NCBI RefSeq assembly: GCF_001949145.1
Contig: NW_019091415.1
Coordinates: 423,040-487,039 of the forward strand
Direction of reading: 5' to 3'
DNA: 64,000 nucleotides
Source of the DNA: Acanthaster planci
Taxonomy: Eukaryota; Echinodermata; Asteroidea; Valvatida; Acanthasteridae
Both the position numbers and the translations under genes were made by a program. Positions 39,101 through 51,100 of this stretch are shown piece by piece. How positions within the stretch are numbered: the stretch's first letter is position 1; every line of letters begins with the position of its first letter. The notes under the pieces were generated by a model. It searched no databases. It had not been told where the DNA came from and was given only the letters and a program-made list of their open reading frames with translations.

Positions 39101-42100
39101 GCAACTGCTGACATAGGCAGTAAAGAGGGCAAAAATGCAATATTCCAGTAAAATCATCATAATGTGACCTCAATTTTCATGTAATCCTCATCTACATATA
39201 TACAAAAATGGACGGGCTCAGGGTTCTAATACTTTTAAGATGTTAAAGTATACACCTTAAGATGGCATTACGTGACCCCTCATGACATCATCATCATCTA
39301 CAACACATTCCTGTTTACATACATACAAATATGGAACCCAATCAGACTCAAAGTTCTCTAGACACAGAACATTCAAGTACGAACCTTTACGATGATATAT
39401 GCACCTTAAAGATGATGTCAAGTGACTTGGGATAACGTCATCAAGACTTCAAACCAATTTTCACCTAAATCACATCCTTCTTTAAGTCTACAATGGATGC
39501 CAAGTTTAATCCAAGTTAGACACATGGTTCTAAAGATATTGCCCCGCAAGAATTCAACTTTGCAGGCATGTCAAGTGACCTCTGATGATATGCCATTGTG
39601 ACAGAGCTGTTCTGGAACAATCCACACATAAAAGTCGTTCCTTGGTACAATCACTGGAGATAACAGATTGCACTCACCAAAGTGCCCCATACAAAACTGT
39701 AAACAAAGTCACTGAGTTTTTCAATAAATATTTCAATTAATAATCATGTCATCACGACGAGATTTCACAAACTAAAACCAATACTTTCAAAGCTCAAAGC
39801 TCAACCAATATGTAATAAAAACTGTGAAAATTTGATGATGTCAATTGTCATTATGATGTCAAAAATTTTCAAAACTATCCAGACATCTAGACATACTTGG
39901 CCTATCAAAGGTCTTGCAACAGGACATAGAACATACGTCAAAAGGAATGCCAAAGTACAAGAACTGTGTTTGTGTACAAACACTGAGCTGTTTTGGCAAT
40001 GATTTCAGTAAATCTACAAACCTACCCATGTAAGCACTTACCAGGTTTCAACCAAATCAGACATGTACATATACTTTGGAAGAGATATCTTCAAAGTTGC
40101 ACTTTCAATGTAATGGCACGAGAAAAACTGCAACTTTAATCTTACATGTTTGTCACAAGACCCCTGATGATGTCACGGTGACTATTTTTTCTGACACCCT
40201 CTTGAATTGTTGGACTAAGCCACTTAAAGTCACTTTGAAGGATGAGTGCCTGAGTCTGTGACATTAGAAAAACACACAAAAAACCTGCAAAAAAAACTAC
40301 ATATACATGTATGGTGATCATGGTGAACAGACGTCTGACAATGCTCTGAGTTTTACAACCAAGATTGATGTTAAGTTGAAGAATGTGCTACTTAAAGTCA
40401 AGCAAGCACCAAATGAACAAATAAAACCACTGCTGGTCAATGACTTTGATCTGGAGGGTCTACTTAACATGAGGAAAGCTGTCTTTGAATCCACTAAAGA
40501 AAAATGTGTTCGCAATGATCAGATCCAAGATGGCGACACAGCTATTACAGGTATGCTAAAGGCACATAGATCTGCTGAGGGAGTAGCTGATGATACAAGG
40601 GATCTTTACCGTTTCGTGTTTAATCACCGACCAAACCTTCCTAAGGCCTTTTTGAGCAACAACAGTAATAATTCCAAGGTTAAATCAATGTTAAAAACTG
40701 TCACCTCTGACAAAGACGCCATGAAATCTACGAGCCATCCAGGAGCAAACACAATGTCGGTTCCTACACATCTCAGAATGAGAAAATTCTATCGGCGATT
40801 AATCAGATATAGCAAGATATAATAGCCCTAGATTTAAAATTTTCAAGCCAAATCTCAACAGTTTTTGATAAAGTAAAGGTGGACAATCCTGATAAAGATC
40901 AACTACAAGATCTAAAAGACAAAACTGTAGCATTCAAGCAACCATTGACATGCTAATAAGAACCAATGAAGACAAAACCAACATTAACAATGCCTCGAGC
41001 GCATCTTCAATAATCAACCACTGTCCAGAGCCAGTGCCCTCCACATGCCAACCACAAACCGCTTTTCAACATTGTTGGAATGCAGTGAAGCTGATACNNN
41101 NNNNNNNNNNNNNNNNNNNNNNNNNNNNNNNNNNNNNNNNNNNNNNNNNNNNNNNNNNNNNNNNNNNNNNNNNNNNNNNNNNNNNNNNNNNNNNNNNNNN
41201 NNNNNNNNNNNNNNNNNNNNNNNNNNNNNNNNNNNNNNNNNNNNNNNNNNNNNNNNNNNNNNNNNNNNNNNNNNNNNNNNNNNNNNNNNNNNNNNNNNNN
41301 NNNNNNNNNNNNNNNNNNNNNNNNNNNNNNNNNNNNNNNNNNNNNNNNNNNNNNNNNNNNNNNNNNNNNNNNNNNNNNNNNNNNNNNNNNNNNNNNNNNN
41401 NNNNNNNNNNNNNNNNNNNNNNNNNNNNNNNNNNNNNNNNNNNNNNNNNNNNNNNNNNNNNNNNNNNNNNNNNNNNNNNNNNNNNNNNNNNNNNNNNNNN
41501 NNNNNNNNNNNNNNNNNNNNNNNNNNNNNNNNNNNNNNNNNNNNNNNNNNNNNNNNNNNNNNNNNNNNNNNNNNNNNNNNNNNNNNNNNNNNNNNNNNNN
41601 NNNNNNNNNNNNNNNNNNNNNNNNNNNNNNNNNNNNNNNNNNNNNNNNNNNNNNNNNNNNNNNNNNNNNNNNNNNNNNNNNNNNNNNNNNNNNNNNNNNN
41701 NNNNNNNNNNNNNNNNNNNNNNNNNNNNNNNNNNNNNNNNNNNNNNNNNNNNNNNNNNNNNNNNNNNNNNNNNNNNNNNNNNNNNNNNNNNNNNNNNNNN
41801 NNNNNNGCACTCAAAACAGGTTAAGCATTCATCTCTACCCAGTGCCAAGGTTGACGACATCTATCAACATGTCATCACTCAAGTGAAATAACACAAGCCC
41901 TCTGAGATAATCCTGCACATCGGTACCAAAAACGTCAAAGACAGCACTGAGGACATTCGGGATAAAGTTGTCTCTCTGGTAGAGGTAATCCAGTCTTCTT
42001 CTAAAGTACCAAAGCACAAGCCCCAACATATTGCTCTATCTGGTGTTATCCACCGGTACGGCGAGACTGCCTCAGAATCAACCAAAGTAAATATGACCAA

Positions 42101-45100
42101 TAGATGCTTAAAGGAAGCGGCTTATCAGTGGGATTGAGGCTTCATTGATAATGCTAGTATTGGCTACTGCCACTTAAGCCGTGGTGGTATCCACCTCAAT
42201 AGATCTGGTCAGGCCACATTAGCCATGAACGTTCTTATACCCAAGATCAACAATGTCAACAGACTCGGTGAAGAAAGACCACTGTAAGAGACCTTGTGTG
42301 TCCCCTAATCGAACTTATGCAGAAGCTTTTCGAGTTCACCGAGGCCAGGATTTTCCAGAACGAGCGTGGAAAACAAGGATGAGAACGCAGTCAACACAGG
42401 ACAACCGACAGGACAACCGTTCTTACCTAAGACCATGCCAGCCACTACCATCACAAGCGACCAAGTGGTTCAAGTACCAGCAGAGAATGAGCCAGTCCGG
42501 GAGCCATCCACGTGGTCGCAGATACAAGCAATCGAATCATCCCACACCATAAATGGCCCGGACTTAATCAGCGGGTCCATTCCTAAACTTAACGGTAGAG
42601 GTATAAAGGTTGCTCATCTTAACATCCACAGAGTGGTTAGCAAAATAGATGATCTCCGACATTTATTGAAGTTGAAGCCTTTTAATGTAATTTGTCTCAA
42701 TGAAACACTGTGTGACAGTATCAGATGATGAAATATCAATTGATGGGTTTACTACTGTGAGAAAAGACAGAACTAGGCACGGCGAAGGTGTTGCAGTTTA
42801 TATTTCCAACCACCTTACTTTCACAAGATTTGATATCGAATCCGAGCATCTAGAAATTATTTGGCTCGAAGTAAAATATGACCAATGTGTACCGATTTCA
42901 GTTGGATCTGTTTACAGACCACCTAATTCTAGTAGTCTTTTCTCTGAAAAAAATTGATAATGATCTATCCACAGCCTTAATGACTAATAATGACATTATC
43001 CTACTAGGTGATTTTAATTGCAATTGTTCCAATAGTGTGCCAAACAATAGTACAGGTAATCTGAAGGTTTATACCGAGATGTACGGGCTAACCCAGTTAA
43101 TTCAGCAACCAACAAGGGTCACCAGTCAAAGCAAAACTACTATTGATTAAATATTTGTTAATAACCAAAATGTACATAATGAGAGTGGAGTGTTTTACAC
43201 AGGTATCAGTGACCAATTCCTGATCTACACTATAATTAAGGAATACTAAGCATCATCTTCAACCCCAACATGGCCATAATCGTATATCATACAGGCCAAT
43301 GTAAATTTTTGTAATGTAAAAATTTTATCCATGATTTATCCTGTCAACAATAGGAAATCCTTGATACCACTGAAGACATTGACTTGCCTTGTGAAGAATG
43401 GATTGACATGTTCATAAATGTCGTTGATTCCCATGTTCCTCTTCGACAAAAAATGTGAGGAAAAATGCATGTCCATGGATATCGCATGATATTATTGACA
43501 TGATGAAAGAAAGAGATAAAATGGATAAAGCTGCTGCAAAATCAAATAATACAGAATAAATGGAGTGCATACCACCCACTTAGAAACCAAGTCACTTGTT
43601 TATTAATGCGTAAACAAAAATCTGATTATTATTGTGGTATTCTTTGTGACAACAGAGGAAATGGCAAAAAATGGAATTGTATTAATGAGGTAATATTGAA
43701 GAAAAAACACTTTACAGAATTCGATCCATCATGAAGGTCAAAAATGTGATAAGCCTGACGATATTGCAAATGTCTTTAACAAATATTTTATTAACTGCGC
43801 AAAGAAAGCGATCAAGAAGTTGCTAGAGAATCACAAAACACATACATAATATGAGAATGATAAGGTTCAAAGTGCTTTTAACCTTGAATCTGTTTCTGAA
43901 AGTTATGTTGCTGAGATTATAAAGAACATGGATATAAACAAGGCCATCGGGGACGATGTCAGTTGCTATCTTCTTAAAATTGCTCTGCCTGCAATTTTCG
44001 AGTCGCGAACTAAACTTGTTAACCGGTCACTACAATCTGGTTAAGTGCCTCGAATTATGAAAAGTGCAAAGGTCACGCCAGTACCGGTATATAAAATCTG
44101 GTGAATAGTCTGACGTAGGCAATTACCGACCAATGTCTGTCCTCCCAGTAATCGTAAGATTTTGGAAAAGTCTGTCTATGATTAGCTACGTGCATGTATT
44201 AATGACAATGAACTTATGCATGCTAATCAATCTGGTTTTCTACCTTTGCACTCCACATTGCCTGTTTTAGCAAAATTAGTTAACCAGTGGAACAGTAACA
44301 TTGAAAGTGGCTTATTTAATGGAGTGGCTTTTATTGACCTAAGGAAGGCGTTTGATACAATTGACCACAACATTCTCCTTTCTAAACTGAACTCCCTTGA
44401 TTGCTCAAATCACACACTGAACTGGTTTTCCAATTATTTGCCAAACTGGACTCAAAGGGTTTAACTTAATAAAGTCTACTCTGATCCATGAAAGGTTGTC
44501 AGCGGAGTACCACAAGGCTCAATTCTGGGCCCGCTATTATTCTCTGTATATGTAAATTTCATGCTGTCAGCAGTCATTGATGGCATAGTGGACATGTTTG
44601 CCGGGGACATCACTGTTACTGTCTGCAGCAAAAATGCAAATGAACTTGCTGACAAATTAAATGTTGCGATAGATCAAATAAGCAGATGGCTAAAGAGTAA
44701 TAGACTTGTGTTGAATTTTGATAAAACTATTTTGTGATTTAAGGGACCAAGGCAAAACTGAAAAATTCCAGTGAAATCACAGTATCTCGGAGGCTCACTC
44801 CTGATGATGTCATTATGACGATTTTTTTTATGGGACGCGCACAAATATGAAATTAGTCAGATTGACTAAAGTACGGAAGTCTGGCTGTCAACAAACATTA
44901 ACGATCAGTAAGTTACCAAAATGGTGCCTTGAAAAGGTGTACAAAGTCAAGGGATACTAGCACATTTGGATTTATTACTTCTTGCTTAACCACTTCATGC
45001 CGGGGCATTTTCAATGTTGATGATGCTGGGCCGGCATGACTATCATTTTTTCCGTTTTCAAAATCCTTCAAAAATTCATCATTTCATTTAACGGTCGTTT

Positions 45101-48100
45101 ATAGCCGCATGAAGTAATCTTTAGGTACTACTCTAAGTTGACAGGTGATATAGTGCTGTGAAGAGTGGAACATTAATGTCATGTGACTTGTCACATGATG
45201 TCATCACCACATCAGGTCAATATTTGTCTAAAGCACTCCCCAACTAAGCCTGTGGCTCTCAGGTAAGCTTAACAGCATACCCAGTATGCATAAGGGTAAC
45301 ATAAACATCCGTATCATATTTGGGAATAGAAAATAATCATAGAATACACTGTGCATTTCAGTGAGGTTAAAGTCACGTGCAGTTGGTGACCTTTTACATG
45401 TACATTGTATTTCATGTACCAGTTGCATCCATATACTTTTCATGTAGCATTTCATAAATCAGTATTATTGTTGATTGTGCCACACTTCCTATAAACAGAA
45501 GTGAGGGTAACTAAATGCTTAATTTGTTTGACATTACAGGGGATTTAAGGTTTTCCATGTTAAGATTTCTACATAATGTTGTGGTTAAAATTAGGTCATG
45601 TTATTATGTATTACATGACATAGAGTTTTTGTGCTAGGTCCCTATGACTTGTAAGTGTATGGGGGTATCAGGGCTACATATAATGATGTGCAGACACGGC
45701 TAATAAGCGTGTATTCATACAGTATTATGCTTGTCCACAGAAGTACATTTGATTCAGCAGAATGTTATAGTGCTGAATGTTTGGAGGGTGTATTCATTCA
45801 TTGTACTCTCTATCTCATTCTCAGTTTCCACCCTCTAAGATTGTGATTGCAAGGCTTGTTGACCTGCATTGTTGGTGTAGAACAATATTATAGTGTAGTG
45901 TGGAGTTGCCACAAGACATCACATCACGACTGGTGGCAGTCAAATTGAACTGTAGCTTATATGAGTGGGAGTTCACCCCGGATTGACCATATAATTCCTT
46001 CCTGCAAAATGTCCGCAATTTCCAGAATATAAGCTGCAGCTTATACGTTGATTCTCATGCTGAAAAATGTCTACACCGAGCGGTGTGTACCGCAAACTTT
46101 GAAGGATAAAATCAGTCACAAAAGCCACACCCGGGCCACCTGTACCTCATGCAGGTAGCACAGTCATGTTTTCATTGGTTGTCATTTTGTCGTTTACATC
46201 TGAAAACTCGAAACTCAGAGAATAAATAAATATTTGATTTGTTCGGATTTTAAGTTTTGAATGGAATTCCCTGAGTCATTGAGTCATGAAATACATAACA
46301 TGTACATGAAATGTGCAGGCCTACACTGTACGTAATTTTAAACTTCATTTTATTGCTCTGCTTTGGCAACAATTTTTAGTGATTATTTTCCAGCTTTTCA
46401 TTCACTCTCATTGTGTATTTTTTGCAGACGAATGATAATTCTACCAAGATTTTTATTGTTGTAACCTAAAGATATCTTTCTACTGTTAAATAAAAATGAG
46501 CCTCCTTGGTGTACATTCATGTGGCAGATCTTTGTCTTTTTGCCGATCGTGTTCAGCATGATAGAATTTCACGTTTTTTTACACTTGGGTTTTCTGAGGA
46601 CAACACTTCCTGTGGTCACGTAGTTATCAAAGAGTCAGCGATAGGACTGTCCATGAATGGGTCTGCGGTAGCAGTCAGGCTAGTCTGAAAACAGGGTTTC
46701 ATTGCATGCACAGCGTATGACTCGTGCAGCATGCAAGCAACACAAGTAGCTCCGATGTAATGACTCACCAAGGTCTCGTGGCTGAGTTTATATTTTTGAA
46801 GCAATTTAGCAGTGTGTTGTTTGATCGGCATCACAAAAACATTGAGATAACCGGATGTAGTGTTGTGGACATTTACAGGGAATTTTTTTGTTTACAAAAA
46901 AGCCTATTCTTTTGGCAAGAAATAGTCGGCCTACAAGATGAAACGATCTTTCGACTTAACTGACCTTGAGTTATCAAAATTTTATTGTACGTCCCAACCG
47001 CATAACTTTTGCTGGCCGCTGCGAAAAAAGGGCAACAGCTGATGCACGGCCTACGGAGGACAACCATTCAGCCCGCAAAAATTATTAAATTTGAGGACTG
47101 AAATTCACTTTTTATGGTGATACTCATTCACATTTTGCTTACTTTTATTAGGATTGCACGTGTAGTGGAACTATTTACATACTATACATGCTGTGTAAGT
47201 GCTTTAGCATGCAGCACGATGGCATTAGTGGCTGACTTTAAATCTTAATTTGCCAACATCAGGTGGCTTATATTCTGAAAATTACGGTGTTCTTGGAGTG
47301 TATTTGCTAGGTGTAGTTGCATTAAACTTACAATCTGCTTATGGTCTTTTAAACTACAGGGGCCAATTTCATAGAGCCGCTCAAGCACAAAATTTGCTTA
47401 AGCAGGAAAAAACTTTGCTTAATAAACAACGGTTACCAGCTCAAACTCTATCTGATAGTCATGCAACCAAAAAACAGCTAAATACGATCCCAAAACAATA
47501 TACATACAAGGAGTTTTGGCTGGTTATCAGATTTATCAAGTAAGTTTTTTTTTTCGGGCTTAAGCCAATTTCATGCTTAAGCAGCTCTATGAAATTGGCC
47601 CGTTTAATGGGTAATGCATTTTAAACCCCAAACTTGACACAGCTGAGAATTGAATGCCCTGCAAGTAATTCCAATTAATTGGCAGGCTTCTGAAATGTAA
47701 ATTCACCCATTTAAATTTAATTTGGGCATAAGTTGAAATGTAGTACAGTACAGAACCTTACCTCAAGGAGATCTTTGCAACGCTGAACAAAGGCATCTAC
47801 CTGAGCAAAGATACTGCTTTGGTCCAATACCCATCCTTCTGAGGAGTACTTGTGATGCATCTGTCTTACCTAAAATTAAAAAAAATACTGCTTATGCAAT
47901 TCTTAAAAAAAAAAGCACTTTTAAGTGAGTGCTTTGTCCCTGAGAAAATGGCAAAAAATCTTGTCAAGCTTCAATTTACAATAAGAATATACGATCTGAA
48001 AGATACTTACACATCTCCTATAGACCTGAGCCTTTCAAATGTATGGTCGCAAACTAACACTGCAGTAACCATAAAATGTGTTGATAACAGCAGAAACAGT

Positions 48101-51100
48101 GCCAACATGCTCTTGACAATAGCCAAATCAAGGCATCACAGCTAACAAATTTTTTTGTTCGCTGAACAGAAGGAAGAGCTTCAAGAAAAAGTCAGTGATA
48201 AACACAAAGCACATGTAGTGCAACTTTGCTCATCTCTTCCAATTTTTACTACCCAACCAATTTCAAGTCCTTTTTCTTCAAGTTCAAGCTTTCCAAGTGA
48301 CTTACATATGAGTAGGTTTCTTTCCATGCCTTGCAGCAGTCAATGCTCTGGTGGAGACTTTTCATGGATGATGCTACGTAGCCATCAAATAGTTTCTCCA
48401 GTGAAATTTCCTTACAGCATCGATGTATAATTTCATTGCTCACCTACATGTAGAATATAACAGCATTCTAAATGAATTTATGTGAATTAATACAGGAAGT
48501 TTTATTCTTCCACAGACTAGTTCAAGTCATAATTCCCCAAAATTGTTTGTGTCTGTCTTTAATCATCGCATATGGGATCTCAAAGAAAGTTACATGTATA
48601 TGGTAGGGGCTCAAAAAAAGTCTTTTAGTCACAAATCCAGTGGACATGAGCATATCTTTAATTTTTGTGATAATATTTTTGTGATATCTGGTTTGAGGGC
48701 AGGGACCATTCTGTACTGGTCACAAGTTAATGCAACGCAGGATCAGATCCTGATCCCGGGATCTGATCCTCCTCTCAAGAAGGATGAGATCCAGTTCAGA
48801 TCCCGGAATTTGATGTAACTACATCCGGTGCAAGTCTTGAAGCACGTGAAATCAAGTCTGTGTCGTCGAGAAGACCTACATGTCATGTATACGTACATGA
48901 CATTGTAAACACACCATACATTCACTATAGGCCCAGATGCCACATACACAACCACACAAGTACAGTTGTACTTTGGAACCGTTTGGATGGTTTGATATGT
49001 GAAGCTGGCAACGTCCATTCTTTCAAAGAGAAGGCAAATAACTTCTTTCTTTCATTGGATCATGATTTATCTCATGTATGACTTTTTTTTTCTTTGTGTT
49101 TTTTACTTGACACGGCAGGTTTGTGTGGGTTGCTGGATGGCAACTTACAGCGTTTATGCTTTTCTCATTCTTGCCTGTTTCATCTTTTTACAATAATAAT
49201 AATAAAGTCTTCCCCCTCTGCATGCACAGTCCAGCAGTAAGCTGCCCTTAATTGATGATCCACCCATGTCTTCCCTACAAACCTTGGCCCACTCTTTTCA
49301 TTTCTTACTATGTCCTTGTTTATGCTTCATTCCGCAGGCACCCCTCACACCTGGTTGATTGGCAACAGTATTGTCTTCAGCAACAGAAAGTATGCTTCAC
49401 TTGAACCTTCATCTGTTCTCCTCACCTGGCAGGGTGTGTGGGGAGCAAAGATCTCATCAATGATCCCCTCTGTCAGGGTAGAGCTTAAACAGTCTCCGGT
49501 CCCTTATACTACCGTTATCCACCCAGGGACTAATGATTTATCTTCCATTCCTGTTAAGGAGATCCGAGGGTGATTGGAGGAGGGCTAACAGGGTCTGCAC
49601 ATGTTCCCCCAAACATGCATTGTATGGTGTGGCATTTTACCTCGTCTATTTTATTATGGGGAGGAGCGTCCTGGGGAGGGCAGGCAGAACATGGCTGCCC
49701 TGAACAAGTATGCTCATACATGTATGGTACGTAAACAATTGGGCAATGCTCATGCAATTAGGCATTCTCACACCATTAACCCAAGCCAGCAGACCATTTA
49801 TTGCCACAACGACATCCATTTATCACCCCTAGGCAACAAGCTATTCTGCGACAAAATCTTTGCAGCACTGTCCTTCTTTGCATCGAACCCCTCCATTCTC
49901 CTTTACCCACTACCCGCCCTAGATAGTTAGCTGGCTCATTCGGTTCACCAGACTTAGGTTCAACCCCGTCCCCCCTCGATAGGGCCCATTGCCATTCGTG
50001 AATGCGGTGGCTAGGAAGCATATACCCATTGTGCTAACAGGTATATACATGTGAACTAGTAAATGGGGGGGGGCCACAAAGGACTTTGTTGTGCTTATAA
50101 TATTTGGGGGAAAAGGAGAAGAGAGAAGATGGGAGAACAGAATTTGCCCTTGGTTGTTGCATCGGGAAAAGGGAGTGGGTGCTTGGCAAGTCCCTCATTC
50201 AGCACTTGTTTGGCACAAATGGGAGGGTGGGATCAATGTATGGGGATAATTCCAAGGATTCATCAAGTCACACAGACAAATTTGTTAGAAGCCGAATCAC
50301 CTGTTTTGTAATTCAAGTTAATCACCTGAGTTCATGATTGTTCTCTGTCTTATGACCTTTGATCCTCAAGTCTGCATATCCATTGTAATTGGGTGCTTAA
50401 GGAAAAATTGTCAATTGTGTATAAGCATTTGACCTTGTCTTAATTGCTTCTGTGCATATTTGCCAAAGATTTGTATAATTTTGTGTGACTCATGTTGGTA
50501 GTGGTTTTGCATGAAATTGCCAAACCAATCTGGTTTAGCATATCTTACGAAATAGTATGGTATATACTATACATTACACATAGTAAAATAAGTCAAACTC
50601 TGCATTATTGGCATGTATTATGTTAATACATAAGATACTTGCTTTTATTTCAAACTGGCAAGTTTACTAGAAAGAGCAATGAAACACTCGGCTTTCTCTC
50701 ATCCTCTCTAGTGCCAAATGACCATCTCTCAGCCTAACGTTTTTTAACCCAAAGCATTTAGAGTGAAAAAGGTAGATATTACCCACCTAACAAACCTAGT
50801 TTTTTTTCCCATTCAACAGGAACTACCACTATTTTTTGTTCAGCCTTATGCTGTGGTCTTGCCCCAACAAACATATTGTGACATGCATGTAAATGACTGT
50901 ACATAGGATGGACGGAGCTACAGTGACTGAACTGCATTGAACAAACAATAAGGTGTGAGATAGCCCTTCAGGGCTCCCCTTATCATTGTGATTTGACTGG
51001 CCAGACCAGGGAATCCTGAAATCACGAAAAGCATCTTAATGTGGGCCTGGGCCAAGAATTGGGTGCACTACTTGACACCATCAGAAAGAGGTTGGGGTTG

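Larger units (their letters stand above)
40300..44750 (+). mobile_element. CR1-like non-LTR retrotransposon with assembly gap
   Basis: Plus strand, opposed to the dynein. Order: ORF1-like frame (40307-40822), gap of N, esterase-like part of ORF1 (about 41815-42270), APE endonuclease (42590-43240) and RT (43880-44740). RT shows [37 protein letters not shown] (domain A), [14 protein letters not shown] (B), and FAGDIT where YADDT/FADDT is expected, so the catalytic Asp pair is damaged. The element stops soon after [10 protein letters not shown], lacking the C-terminal RT part and 3' UTR. Numerous stops, hence inactive. Confidence 0.88.
39063..47761 (-). other. Intron between exons 6 and 7, TE-rich
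   Basis: 8699 bases. Contains a degenerate array (39180-40260), a CR1-like LINE with an assembly gap (40300-44750), two MITE-like elements (44988-45117 and 47360-47601) and a TIR element (46013-47287). About 45120-46010 shows nothing recognisable. Confidence 0.75.

Noticed and set aside
40950-41891. Long open frames crossing 41098-41806 on both strands
   Set aside because: They are open only because the run of N contains no stop codons.
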